Assembly: GCF_014145635.1 (NCBI RefSeq)
Contig: NZ_JACHTC010000002.1
Location: forward strand, 310,001-374,000
Source of the DNA: Myroides sp. WP-1
Lineage (GTDB): Bacteria > Bacteroidota > Bacteroidia > Flavobacteriales > Flavobacteriaceae
DNA length: 64,000 nt
Direction of reading: 5' to 3'
Shown here: piece after piece, positions 28,358 through 37,545 of the stretch
Layout of the letters: each line of letters starts with the position of its first letter
Position numbering within the stretch: position 1 is the stretch's first letter
Made by a program: the position numbers and the translations under genes
Notes under the pieces: model-generated
Told to the model about the DNA's origin: nothing
Database searches by the model: none
What the model saw: only the letters and a program-made list of their open reading frames with translations

Positions 28358-28375
28358 AATTTGATTTTACGAGAT

Positions 28376-28409
28376 AAAAGAGGTTATGTGATGCATAGCC
28401 TCTTTTTTT
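28376..28409 (+). terminator. Intrinsic terminator after small membrane protein
   Basis: A 13-bp stem with one wobble pair (28376-28388 with 28394-28406) and a T run. Confidence 0.8.
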
Positions 28410-28989
28410 GTTTATAGGTATCGGTGAGGTGTTTGATGTTTGAATATGTCAAAATAAAAGCGATCTCCTTTTAAATAAGACGATGAAATGTTAGGCGTTT
28501 GAATATCTTAAAACAAGAGGACTTTTTTAATCGATTTTCATACTCAAAAAATAACATTCAACTTATTGCTTAAAACAAGAAGTGACCATAGATAACCCTT
28601 CCTTAATATGAATCAAATATACCTTCATGGACTCATCTTAAACGAACGACGTCTCGTCCTACTATAACTGTGCAACCCTACGTACTAATACTACTCTTTA
28701 TTGTAGCGTTTTTCAAAAAAATAGTGCAAGCTTATACCAATTATTACTATCCTTTATTAATGAAATTAAGGTTTAAAAAACAGTCAGCAATATTTAGGGA
28801 TGTTCAACAACAGACAACGAACAACCCACAACAAACCTCTCTCTCCAATACCACCAAATAACATTTTCTTAAAAAGACAACCAATTACTTAACATAACAA
28901 GTAAAACCACCACACAATCATAACGATATAGAAACACAATTTCATAGGGGTAAGGGTAAGTTTGCTTAAAATTATTCAACGTTATCATT
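28410..28989. other. Intergenic region, no confident gene
   Basis: 580 bases without a gene I can support. A 63-codon frame starting GTG at 28670 is considered doubtful. A TAAGTTTG box at 28957-28964 just before the TonB receptor is the only clear signal. Confidence 0.5.
28957..28964 (+). promoter_or_regulatory. -7 promoter box (TAAGTTTG) of TonB receptor gene
   Basis: A TAnnTTTG match 26 bases before the ATG at 28990. A -33 element was not evident. Confidence 0.45.
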
Positions 28990-31827
28990 ATGAAACTAAA
29001 GTACCTATTATTCTTTTTTACATTTTGTTTTGCTTTAGCCTTACAAGCACAAACAGGAGAAAAAAAATTCGGAATCGTATCAGGAAGAGTGATCGATGCA
29101 ACAGATAAAAGCTCATTACCTGGTGCAGCCGTAATTTTAAATAAAGGAAAACAATACACCATTAGTAATACCAACGGTTATTTTGAATTTTTAAATATTC
29201 CTGTTGGGCAATATACCTTAGCTGTCAGTTATATCGGGTATGCTCCTATTGAACGAGAAGTAGAAGTAACCGCAGGAAACAATACAGTTGTAAACTTAGA
29301 CTTATCTACAGATGTACAAACCTTAGAGGGAATTGTCATCATAGGTGATCGACTAAAGGGACAAGCAAAAGCACTGAACCAGCAGAAGAACAATGCCAAT
29401 GTAACCAATGTTATTTCTGCAGATCAAGTAGGGCGTTTTCCAGATTCTAATATTGGAGATGCACTAAAACGAGTACCGGGAATTACCATGCAAAACGACC
29501 AAGGAGAAGCGCGTAATATCGTAATAAGAGGATTGGCATCAAGTTTAAATTCAGTGACGTTAAATGGAGATCGAATTCCTTCAGCAGAGGGAGATAACCG
29601 CAATGTGCAGATGGATTTAATTCCTTCGGATATGATTTCTTCCATTGAAGTAAATAAAACCTTAACGCCAGATATGGATGCAGATGCAATTGGAGGTTCG
29701 GTTGACTTAATCACGCGTGCATCACCCTATGGAGAGCGTATCTCTGCAACAGTGGCAGGAGGATATAATCCAATTAGAGAAAAGGGAAATTACATTGGGA
29801 GTTTCGTTTATGGCAATCGATTTTTAGATTCTAAATTCGGAATGATTTTAAGTGGATCTTATAACAGCAATAACTTCGGCTCTGATAACGTAGAGGCGGT
29901 GTGGGCACAAGACGACCATGGCAATACTTATATCAATCAATATGACATTAGAAAATACGATGTACAACGTGTAAGACGTAGTTTTTCTGGTGCGTTTGAC
30001 TACAAGATTAACGATAATCACACGATTTATGCGAGTGCCATGTACAATTGGAGAGATGATAGAGAAAATCGTTATCGTGTTCGTTATAGAGGAATTACTC
30101 CTGAGTATGATGCGGACAATAACATCATCGGGTATAAAGGAGATATTCGAAGAGAAACAAAAGGAGGAATCGACAACAATCGCAATAAGAATGCACGTTT
30201 AGAAGATCAACGTGTGCAAAATTACGCCTTGAGTGGAGAACACTTGTGGTCGAGTAATTTAGATATGGACTGGTCTGTGAATTATGCTCGTGCATCAGAA
30301 GATAGACCAGGAGAGCGTTATCTAGACTTTCAAAATAAGAAAGTAGCGATGATAGAAGATTTATCGAATGGCGATTTTCCTTTGATAACCGCTGCAAAAG
30401 ATACACCAGAAAATTTTAGCTTTAGAAAAGCAACAGAAAATCACAACTTTACAAAAGACAGCGAGTTTGGAGCTAAATTGAATTTTAGAATTCCCTTCTC
30501 TGTGATCGAAGATCAAAAAGGGCGTTTGCGCTTTGGTGCACGTTTGCGCTTAAAAGACAAGAAACGCGACAATATGTTCTATGAATATACGCCAATTGCT
30601 CCAAATGCCATTGGAGGATTAGCAGAAGTGCCTAACAGTTTTTATGATGGAGCAAATTTTCAAGCAGGAAGTAGATATGTTCCAGGATATTTTGCCTCTA
30701 AACAATATGTAGGAGGATTGGATTTAAACAATGCTAGTTTATTTGAAAAAGAAGCTAAACCAGAAGAGTATTTGGCATTAAATTACAAAGCAAAAGAAAA
30801 AGTTTATGCAGGATACATTCGTTGGGATCAGGATTTTAACGATAAACTATCGATGATCGTTGGAGCTCGTGTAGAGCATACGAGTATTGATTACACTGGA
30901 AACCACATCGTAGATGAAAGTGATTTAGTAGGTGAAGTAAACAATACAAATAGCTATACGAATGTAATGCCAAGCTTGACATTTAAATATCAAACAGATA
31001 GCGATTGGATTTATAGAGCTGCATTTACAACTGCTCTAGCAAGACCTGACTATTATGCATTAGCACCTTATATTAGCGTGGTGTCTCAAGACAACGTTAT
31101 TGCTGCTGGAAATCCAGATTTGAAAGCAACGTATGCCTATAATTTTGATTTAATGGCAGAAAAATACTTTCAGTCTGTTGGGATGTTCTCTGCGGGAGTG
31201 TTTTACAAAAATTTAAATGACTTCATCTATACGTATCGTTCTGAATCATTTAACCAAGATAATTTTAATGCAGCTTTCCCAGATCAAGTAAATCCAATTA
31301 AAGCGGGTGAGAACTGGAAGTTTACTCAACAACGCAATGGAGATCAAGTGAATTTGTTTGGTGTTGAGGTTGCATTTCAAAGACAATTAGATTTTATTCC
31401 AGGTAAATTCTTCAAAGGATTGGGAATCTATGTAAACTATACCTATACGCATTCAGAAGCTAAAGGAATTACCAATGCCGCTGGAGAATTGAGAAAAAAT
31501 ATGGAATTACCAGGATCAGCACCTCATATGTTTAATGGATCGCTATCATGGGAAAATGAACGCTTCTCTGCGCGTATCTCCATGAACTATGCTTCAGATT
31601 ACTTAGATGCTTTAGGAGGAAATAGCTTTGAAGATATGTACTATGACAAGCAATTGTTTGTAGATGCGAATGCTTCTTATAAAATCACCTCATATTTACG
31701 TGTATTCGCTGAAGCAAATAACTTAACCAATCAACCGTTGAGATACTATCAAGGGGTAAGCAATCGCGTAATGCAAATGGAATACTACCAACCGAAATTT
31801 ACGTTGGGCATTAAATTTGATTTATAA
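28990..31827 (+). CDS. TonB-dependent receptor with carboxypeptidase-regulatory N-domain
   Basis: A 945-residue outer-membrane transporter. After a signal peptide (ending QAQ) comes a CarboxypepD_reg-like domain (about residues 28-110), with SGRVIDATDKSSLPGAAVIL. The plug domain (about 130-250) has GRFPDSNIGDALKRVPGI and IVIRGLASSLNSVTLNGDRIP. A large beta-barrel ends in FTLGIKFDL. It imports a substrate with TonB energy. Phosphatase and phytase genes follow, suggesting phytate or phosphate-ester products as cargo. No SusD-like partner is adjacent. Confidence 0.93.
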   Translation: MKLKYLLFFFTFCFALALQAQTGEKKFGIVSGRVIDATDKSSLPGAAVILNKGKQYTISNTNGYFEFLNIPVGQYTLAVSYIGYAPIEREVEVTAGNNTVVNLDLSTDVQTLEGIVIIGDRLKGQAKALNQQKNNANVTNVISADQVGRFPDSNIGDALKRVPGITMQNDQGEARNIVIRGLASSLNSVTLNGDRIPSAEGDNRNVQMDLIPSDMISSIEVNKTLTPDMDADAIGGSVDLITRASPYGERISATVAGGYNPIREKGNYIGSFVYGNRFLDSKFGMILSGSYNSNNFGSDNVEAVWAQDDHGNTYINQYDIRKYDVQRVRRSFSGAFDYKINDNHTIYASAMYNWRDDRENRYRVRYRGITPEYDADNNIIGYKGDIRRETKGGIDNNRNKNARLEDQRVQNYALSGEHLWSSNLDMDWSVNYARASEDRPGERYLDFQNKKVAMIEDLSNGDFPLITAAKDTPENFSFRKATENHNFTKDSEFGAKLNFRIPFSVIEDQKGRLRFGARLRLKDKKRDNMFYEYTPIAPNAIGGLAEVPNSFYDGANFQAGSRYVPGYFASKQYVGGLDLNNASLFEKEAKPEEYLALNYKAKEKVYAGYIRWDQDFNDKLSMIVGARVEHTSIDYTGNHIVDESDLVGEVNNTNSYTNVMPSLTFKYQTDSDWIYRAAFTTALARPDYYALAPYISVVSQDNVIAAGNPDLKATYAYNFDLMAEKYFQSVGMFSAGVFYKNLNDFIYTYRSESFNQDNFNAAFPDQVNPIKAGENWKFTQQRNGDQVNLFGVEVAFQRQLDFIPGKFFKGLGIYVNYTYTHSEAKGITNAAGELRKNMELPGSAPHMFNGSLSWENERFSARISMNYASDYLDALGGNSFEDMYYDKQLFVDANASYKITSYLRVFAEANNLTNQPLRYYQGVSNRVMQMEYYQPKFTLGIKFDL

Positions 31828-31845
31828 AAATTAATTATACACCAT

Positions 31846-31883
31846 AAAAAATACAGCGAATAGTTTTATTGGCTGTATTTTTT
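31846..31883 (+). terminator. Terminator or attenuator between receptor and phosphatase
   Basis: A 12-bp stem AAAAAATACAGC/GCTGTATTTTTT. It sits inside the receptor-phosphatase gap, so downstream genes depend on read-through or their own promoter. Confidence 0.75.
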
Positions 31884-31897
31884 GTCATAAATAAGAC

Positions 31898-32896
31898 ATG
31901 AAGAAAATACTATATACCTTCTTATTACTTAGTTTAACAGGAATAGCACAAGCTCAAACACCATTTGAATACGAAAAGAGCACGGGATATTCTGGAGAGA
32001 ATATTCCAAGCTTAAAATTTCAAGATGACAGTTTTAATTTCGTGGTTTTAGGCGATTTTGGACGTGTAGGGGATTACTATCAAAAGGACGTCGCACGCGC
32101 CATGGGGAATGCCATGGTAGTTCTTGATGGGGAATTTGTCGTTTCAGTGGGAGATAATTTCTATCCCAATGGCGTAGCGAGTACACAAGATTATCATTGG
32201 ATTTCTTCTTTTGAGCAAGTGTATACCAATCCTGCACTCTATGCAGATTGGTATGTAGCCCTAGGGAATCACGATTACTTGGGAAATGTACAAGCACAAA
32301 TAGATTATACACAAGTGAGCAGACGATGGAATATGCCTGACCGCTATTACAGTAAAACCTTTAAATTAGAGAATGGAAAAAAACTGTTGTTGGTAGTGAT
32401 GGATACAAATCCGTTTATTGATAGTTATCAAAAAAGTGCAAAGTACAGCGATTTAAGAGAACAAGATACGGCCAAGCAAATGCAATGGCTTGAGGAAACG
32501 CTCAGTCAAACAGCAGAGGATGTACAATGGAAAATTGTTGTTGGGCATCATCCCATGTACAGTGGAGGAAAGCGAAAAACAAATAAAGACACGCAAGGGT
32601 TTGAACAAAAATTTGCCGATCTTTTTGATCGTCATCGCGTAGATGCTTATATCTGTGGACATGAACACGATTTGCAAATTATTAAACCAAAACAGCGTTA
32701 CACCACACAGTTCTTGTCAGGGGCTGCAAGTGAAGTTCGCCCGTCGGGAACGATGGAACACACGCTTTTTTCAGCTGCAGAACCTGGGTTTATGACCTTC
32801 ACAATCGCAGGAGAGGTGCTAACTGTTCAGGTAGTAAAAGCAGATGAAAAAATGACAGAAGTAATCTATACCCATACCATTCAAAAGAAAAAATAA
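31898..32896 (+). CDS. Secreted metallophosphoesterase (purple acid phosphatase type)
   Basis: A 332-residue secreted phosphatase. A signal peptide ends AQAQT. The five metal-binding blocks are present in order: LGDFGRVGDYYQ, VGDNFYPNG, GNHDY, VGHHPMYSGG and CGHEHDLQ. The tyrosine after the second aspartate is the ligand that gives purple acid phosphatases their colour. It should release phosphate from organic esters in the periplasm or outside. Its stop overlaps the phytase start by one base (TAATG), so both are made together. Confidence 0.9.
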   Translation: MKKILYTFLLLSLTGIAQAQTPFEYEKSTGYSGENIPSLKFQDDSFNFVVLGDFGRVGDYYQKDVARAMGNAMVVLDGEFVVSVGDNFYPNGVASTQDYHWISSFEQVYTNPALYADWYVALGNHDYLGNVQAQIDYTQVSRRWNMPDRYYSKTFKLENGKKLLLVVMDTNPFIDSYQKSAKYSDLREQDTAKQMQWLEETLSQTAEDVQWKIVVGHHPMYSGGKRKTNKDTQGFEQKFADLFDRHRVDAYICGHEHDLQIIKPKQRYTTQFLSGAASEVRPSGTMEHTLFSAAEPGFMTFTIAGEVLTVQVVKADEKMTEVIYTHTIQKKK

Positions 32897-33966
32897 TGAA
32901 AAAGATATCTCTATACTTGTTACTTAGTTTAGCTGTACTAACCAGCTGTAAAGATAAATTGGCCCCTGTTTCGCCTGATGCCATTCAACCTGTAGTGGTG
33001 ACAGAACAAACTGTTTTTGATACGGATGATCCTGCAATTTGGATCAATAAAAAGGATCAAACTAAAAGTTTGGTTATAGGAACTGATAAAGAAAATGGAG
33101 GCGGACTATATGCCTATGATTTACAAGGAAAAATTGTTCGTCAATTCGTCGACATGGCACGTCCGAATAACGTGGATATCGCGTATGATTTTCCCTATGG
33201 TGAAGGGGTAATAGACGTGGCAGTAGTAACTGAGCGCAATGCCAATGCTATCCGCATTTTTAAGTTACCAGAGCTAGTACCTATAGATGGAGGAGGATTG
33301 AAGGTGTTTGAAGGAGAAGCTACAGAAGAGTACAATGAACCGATGGGAATCGCTTTGTATGAAAAAGAAGAGGGAGATACCAAGGTGTTTTATGCGATTG
33401 TAGGACGTAAAAATGGACCTGCTCAAGACTACTTGTGGCAATACACGTATCAAACTCATGCGGACGGAAAGGTAGCGCTACAATTGGTGCGAAAGTTTGG
33501 TGCTTATAGCGGAAAGAAAGAAATTGAAGCCATTGCAGTTGATCGAGAATTAGGCTATGTGTACTATTCTGATGAGGTAGAAGGGGTGCGAAAATATTAC
33601 GCAGATCCAGTAAAAGGAAATCAAGAATTGGCCTTTTTTGCACAAACTGATGCGAAGCGCGATCACGAAGGTATTGCGATTTACAAAAAAGATGCAACAA
33701 CAGGATATTTGGTTGTTTCCAATCAACAAGACAATTCAATCTTGATTTATCCTAGAGAAGGAGAAGCGAATAATCCACATGAACATCGATTAATTACAAC
33801 GATTCCAGTCGCAGCAATTGAATGCGATGGATTGGAGATTACAGCCCGTGGACTTGATCCGAGATTTCCGCAGGGGATGTTAGTGATGATGAGCAACGGC
33901 AAAGTATTTCATTACTACGATTGGACGAAGATTCAAGAAAAAATTGATCAAGCAAAAAAGAAATAA
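32896..33966 (+). CDS. Beta-propeller phytase lipoprotein
   Basis: A 356-residue lipoprotein (signal ending LTSC). The body is a calcium-dependent beta-propeller phytase of the 3-phytase family. Diagnostic segments are DTDDPAIWIN, GTDKENGGGLYAYDLQGK, RPNNVDIAYDF, KEIEAIAVDRELGYVYYSDE and DHEGIAIYKKD, which line the calcium and phosphate sites. It should remove phosphates from phytate at the cell surface or periplasm. It overlaps the preceding phosphatase gene by one base and ends a phosphorus-scavenging locus. Confidence 0.92.
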   Translation: MKKISLYLLLSLAVLTSCKDKLAPVSPDAIQPVVVTEQTVFDTDDPAIWINKKDQTKSLVIGTDKENGGGLYAYDLQGKIVRQFVDMARPNNVDIAYDFPYGEGVIDVAVVTERNANAIRIFKLPELVPIDGGGLKVFEGEATEEYNEPMGIALYEKEEGDTKVFYAIVGRKNGPAQDYLWQYTYQTHADGKVALQLVRKFGAYSGKKEIEAIAVDRELGYVYYSDEVEGVRKYYADPVKGNQELAFFAQTDAKRDHEGIAIYKKDATTGYLVVSNQQDNSILIYPREGEANNPHEHRLITTIPVAAIECDGLEITARGLDPRFPQGMLVMMSNGKVFHYYDWTKIQEKIDQAKKK

Positions 33967-33970
33967 ACTC

Positions 33971-34012
33971 AACATAAAAAAAGACATCTCTCGGGATGTC
34001 TTTTTTTATGTT
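33971..34012 (+). terminator. Strong terminator after phytase
   Basis: A perfect 18-bp stem (33971-33988 with 33995-34012) around TCTCGG, with a run of seven T in the right arm. Confidence 0.88.
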
Positions 34013-34105
34013 GAGGTGTTGAGGTGTTGAGGTGTTGAGAGGTTGAGGTGTTGAGAGGGTGAGGCGTTGAGAGGGTGAGGCGTTGAGAGGGTGAGGCGTT
34101 GAGAC
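34010..34105 (+). repeat. TGAGG(C/T)GTTGAG tandem repeat array
   Basis: About eight imperfect units of the type TTGAGGTG or TGAGGCGTTGAGAGGG lie directly after the phytase terminator. The same word TGAGGCGTTGAG forms a second array at 53914-54085 on the other strand. No unique spacers separate the units. Confidence 0.85.
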
Positions 34106-34220
34106 GTAAAAATATCTTCTGGCATTTCTGCCCCCTTCAAAATAAAGTTTTTCAACCTAGAGGAAAGAAAATCAACTTCCTTTTTTGTATCTTTAAGAAT
34201 TATCAAAAAGAAAAAACACC

Positions 34221-35093
34221 ATGAGTTATACAGAAAAAATGTTGCCACCAACGGCATTAAAAGATAAAGTAGTTATTGTAACAGGAGGAGGAAGTGGCTT
34301 GGGACGATCTATGTCAGCTTACTTCATGGAAATTGGAGCTAAGGTAGTCATCACTTCTCGAGATTTAGATAAATTACAACAAACGGCCAAAGAACTGGAA
34401 GAACAAACAGGAGGAGAGTGTTTTCCTGTAAGCTGTGATGTGAGACATTACGAGCAAGTGGAACAGATGTTACAAGCCGTATTGGATAAATGGGGCAAGG
34501 TCGATGTTCTACTCAACAATGCAGCGGGTAATTTTATTTCTCCCACAGAGCGCTTATCTTCTAATGCGTTTGATACTATTGTAGATATTGTCTTAAAAGG
34601 AACGAAAAACTGTACGCTAGTTTTGGGAAAACACTGGATCGAACAAAAACAACGCAATACAGTTGTGTTGAATATTACAACAACTTACGCTTGGACTGGT
34701 TCGGCTTATGTTGTGCCATCATCTGTTGCGAAAGCGGGGGTATTGGCCATGACGAGAAGCTTGGCTGTAGAATGGGCGAAGTATGGCATGCGTTTCAACG
34801 CGATTGCTCCTGGACCTTTCCCTACTAAAGGTGCTTGGGACCGACTACTACCAGGTGACTTAAAAGAAAAGTTTGACCTAACCAAGAAAATTCCATTGCG
34901 CAGAGTCGGTGAGCATCAAGAGTTAGCCAATTTAGCAGCCTATTTGATTTCTGATTTCTCGAGCTATATCAACGGAGAAGTAATCACAATAGATGGAGGA
35001 GAGTGGTTGCAAGGCGCAGGTGAATTTAATATGTTAGATCAAGTTCCCGAAGCGATGTGGGATATGTTAGAAGCAAATATTCGCAAGAAATAA
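34221..35093 (+). CDS. SDR-family reductase, 2,4-dienoyl-CoA reductase-like
   Basis: A 290-residue NAD(P)-dependent short-chain dehydrogenase. It has the cofactor motif TGGGSGLGRSM and NNAAGNF. The active-site region reads TGSAYVVPSSVAKAGV: the lysine is kept, but a serine replaces the usual catalytic tyrosine. That matches the peroxisomal/mitochondrial 2,4-dienoyl-CoA reductases (DECR group) rather than ordinary SDRs. It would reduce double bonds of unsaturated fatty acids for beta-oxidation. No beta-oxidation genes are adjacent. Confidence 0.82.
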   Translation: MSYTEKMLPPTALKDKVVIVTGGGSGLGRSMSAYFMEIGAKVVITSRDLDKLQQTAKELEEQTGGECFPVSCDVRHYEQVEQMLQAVLDKWGKVDVLLNNAAGNFISPTERLSSNAFDTIVDIVLKGTKNCTLVLGKHWIEQKQRNTVVLNITTTYAWTGSAYVVPSSVAKAGVLAMTRSLAVEWAKYGMRFNAIAPGPFPTKGAWDRLLPGDLKEKFDLTKKIPLRRVGEHQELANLAAYLISDFSSYINGEVITIDGGEWLQGAGEFNMLDQVPEAMWDMLEANIRKK

Positions 35094-35105
35094 GATAAAA
35101 TTAGT

Positions 35106-35146
35106 AAAGGGTATTCTTTTGTATAATAAGAGATTACCCTTTTTTT
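35106..35146 (+). terminator. Probable terminator after SDR gene
   Basis: An AAAGGGTA.../TACCCTTT stem with interrupted inner pairing and a T run. Confidence 0.6.
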
Positions 35147-35243
35147 AAGGAAAAGTTATCGATTGAGAATGTTAATAAAATAGATTTTATATACAGATAA
35201 ATAATTGTATTTTTACCACTCAAAAACTATTTGATATAAGAAA

Positions 35244-36008
35244 ATGGGGAAAATTATAGCTGTTGCCAATCAGAAGGGTGGAGTAGGTAAAACTACTACT
35301 TCTGTAAATTTAGCTGCTTCATTAGGAGCGCTGGAAAAAAAGGTATTGTTAATCGATGCCGACCCTCAAGCTAATGCTACTTCCGGTTTAGGTGTAGATG
35401 TGGAAGCTGTGGAAATTGGTACTTATGAAGTACTGGAACACAGTTGTACTCCTGCCGATGCTGTTGTAGCCTGTACAGCCCCCAATGTATATTTAATTCC
35501 TGCACATATTGACTTAGTCGCAATCGAAATTGAACTAGTTGATAAGAAAAACAGAGAATACATGCTGAAAGAAGCCTTGCAATCAATTAAAAATCACTAT
35601 GATTACATCATCATTGATTGTGCACCTTCTTTAGGACTGTTAACCTTAAATGCCTTAACAGCTGCAGACTCTGTTATTATCCCTATTCAATGTGAGTATT
35701 TCGCTCTGGAAGGACTAGGGAAATTGTTGAATACAATCAAAAGTGTACAGCGCATTCACAATCCAAAATTGGATATTGAAGGACTGTTATTAACGATGTA
35801 TGATTCGCGTTTACGCTTGTCTAACCAAGTAGTAGAAGAGGTACAAAAACACTTTAATGACATGGTTTTTGATACCATTATTCAGCGAAATGTAAAATTG
35901 AGTGAAGCACCGAGTTTCGGTGAAAGTATCATAAATTACGACGCAACAAGTAAAGGTGCTACAAATTATATTAATTTAGCGGAGGAAATAGTAAAAAAGA
36001 ATCACTAA
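35244..36008 (+). CDS. parA: Chromosome partitioning ATPase ParA (Soj)
   Basis: A 254-residue ParA/Soj ATPase that, with ParB, moves newly copied origins apart. It has the deviant Walker A KGGVGKTT near the N-terminus, the DADPQANATSGLG switch I region, and DYIIIDCAPSLG. It is short, with no N-terminal helix-turn-helix, and so of chromosomal type. The parB gene follows by 24 bases. I did not see a clear parS palindrome. Confidence 0.95.
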   Translation: MGKIIAVANQKGGVGKTTTSVNLAASLGALEKKVLLIDADPQANATSGLGVDVEAVEIGTYEVLEHSCTPADAVVACTAPNVYLIPAHIDLVAIEIELVDKKNREYMLKEALQSIKNHYDYIIIDCAPSLGLLTLNALTAADSVIIPIQCEYFALEGLGKLLNTIKSVQRIHNPKLDIEGLLLTMYDSRLRLSNQVVEEVQKHFNDMVFDTIIQRNVKLSEAPSFGESIINYDATSKGATNYINLAEEIVKKNH

Positions 36009-36032
36009 AAAATAGGAGAGGAAAGATAAACT

Positions 36033-36935
36033 ATGGCAAAAGCAATAAAAAAACAAGCTTTAGGAAGAGGATTGTCGGCGTTGTTAAAAGATCCGGAAAA
36101 CGATATTAAATCGATTGACGATACCAATGCAGACAAAGTTGTGGGGAATATCATCGAATTGGATTTAGAAGCAATTGAAATAAATCCTTTTCAGCCTCGT
36201 ACCAATTTTAATGAAGAATCACTACAAGAATTAGCGAGTAGTATTCGCGAGCTTGGTGTGATTCAACCAATTACCGTTCGTAAGATTGACTTTAATAAGT
36301 ATCAGTTAATTTCGGGGGAAAGAAGGTTAAGAGCTTCTAAAATTGCTGGTTTATCAACGATTCCTGCTTATATTCGCATTGCAAACGACAATGATTCGCT
36401 TGTAATGGCGTTGGTGGAGAACATTCAACGTCATGATTTAGACCCAATCGAAATTGCGATGTCTTATCAGCGTTTGATGGAGGAGATTAGCTTAACACAA
36501 GAACAAGTAAGTGATCGCGTAGGAAAAAAGCGATCTACGATTGCAAACTATCTTCGACTGTTGAGGTTAGACCCTATCATTCAAACGGGGATTCGAGATG
36601 GTTTTATTACGATGGGACACGGAAGAGCTATTATTACTATTGACGATTTAGACGTACAAACGGATATCTACCACAAAATTATTGTCGAAAACTTATCGGT
36701 TCGCGAAACAGAAATGCTAGTAAAGAACTATCAAGAAGGAGATAAAAAAGAGGTCAATACAAAAGCGCAGCCGAAGGCTCAACCTGCTGTTCCAGAAACA
36801 TACAGACAATCATTTGGTAAGTTTTTTGGCGCTAAGGTTGATATTAAAGCAAACCACAATGGAAAAGGAAAAATTACAATTCCCTTTTACTCAGAAGAAG
36901 ATTTAGAGCGTATTATCAAACTTTTAGACAAGTAG
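36033..36935 (+). CDS. parB: Chromosome partitioning protein ParB
   Basis: A 300-residue ParB/Spo0J that binds parS sites and spreads on DNA as a CTP-dependent clamp. It begins with the lysine-rich ALGRGLSALL motif. The CTPase/ParB domain contains GERRLRASKIAG and the NIQRHDLDPIE box. A helix-turn-helix (QEQVSDRVGKKRSTIANYLRLLRL) and a C-terminal dimer domain follow. Its stop overlaps the next gene's GTG start by one base. Confidence 0.95.
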   Translation: MAKAIKKQALGRGLSALLKDPENDIKSIDDTNADKVVGNIIELDLEAIEINPFQPRTNFNEESLQELASSIRELGVIQPITVRKIDFNKYQLISGERRLRASKIAGLSTIPAYIRIANDNDSLVMALVENIQRHDLDPIEIAMSYQRLMEEISLTQEQVSDRVGKKRSTIANYLRLLRLDPIIQTGIRDGFITMGHGRAIITIDDLDVQTDIYHKIIVENLSVRETEMLVKNYQEGDKKEVNTKAQPKAQPAVPETYRQSFGKFFGAKVDIKANHNGKGKITIPFYSEEDLERIIKLLDK

Positions 36936-37531
36936 TGAGAAGTAAATTATTGTTGATAATGATTTTCAGTATGCTTTTTCAAGTTGCTAGTTTTGCACAA
37001 GAAGAAGAAATACTAGAGAAAGAAAGTAAAAACGAAAAACGAAAAAAAGAGGCTGCATACAAACCTCTTGATCCTGTCGCACCCTCTCGTGCCGCATTCT
37101 ATACCTCAATTGTTCCCGGTTTAGGACAGATTTATAACAAAAAATATTGGAAGGTTCCCTTGGTTTATGCCGGAATTGGTGTCCCTATATACTTTTGGGC
37201 AGATAACCAACGCAATTATGACCGCTATCGCAATGAGTATAAGAACAGATTACAAGGTAAAATAGATCAAACAGATCCAACACTTGCGGGATTAGATGAA
37301 CAACGTTTATTAGACGGACAAAATTTCTACCGAAAAAATAGAGACTTATCTGTGGTAATCGCTGTTGGATTTTATGTGTTAAGTATTGTTGATGCCAATG
37401 TTGATGCGCATTTGATGCAATTCAATGTCAATGAAAACCTGACGATTCAACCCGTTATCGAATTTGATCAAAAAAGCTTGATGCAACAGCAACAGGTTCA
37501 ATATGCGATTAATGTACAATATCGCTTTTAA
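36935..37531 (+). CDS. DUF5683-domain protein
   Basis: A 198-residue protein with a signal peptide (ending FAQ) and a conserved RAAFYTSIVPGLGQIYNKKYWKVPLVYAGIG motif of the DUF5683 family, which is frequent in Bacteroidota near parAB and dapB. It has two or three hydrophobic segments and a short C-terminal strand ending VQYRF that suggests the outer membrane. Function is unknown. It starts with GTG, overlapping parB by one base. Confidence 0.78.
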   Translation: MRSKLLLIMIFSMLFQVASFAQEEEILEKESKNEKRKKEAAYKPLDPVAPSRAAFYTSIVPGLGQIYNKKYWKVPLVYAGIGVPIYFWADNQRNYDRYRNEYKNRLQGKIDQTDPTLAGLDEQRLLDGQNFYRKNRDLSVVIAVGFYVLSIVDANVDAHLMQFNVNENLTIQPVIEFDQKSLMQQQQVQYAINVQYRF

Positions 37532-37545
37532 ATCAAAGTAAACTT

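Noticed and set aside
28670..28861. 63-codon frame starting GTG with one hydrophobic segment
   Set aside because: No TAnnTTTG box or clear ribosome-binding context, rare start, low-complexity Gln/Thr/Asn tail; probably chance.
33320..33739. 139-codon frame on the minus strand
   Set aside because: Antisense shadow of the beta-propeller phytase, with no family motifs.
35244..36935. Replication origin or parS near parAB
   Set aside because: No GTTTCAC-type palindrome or DnaA-box cluster was seen near parAB, so neither is claimed.
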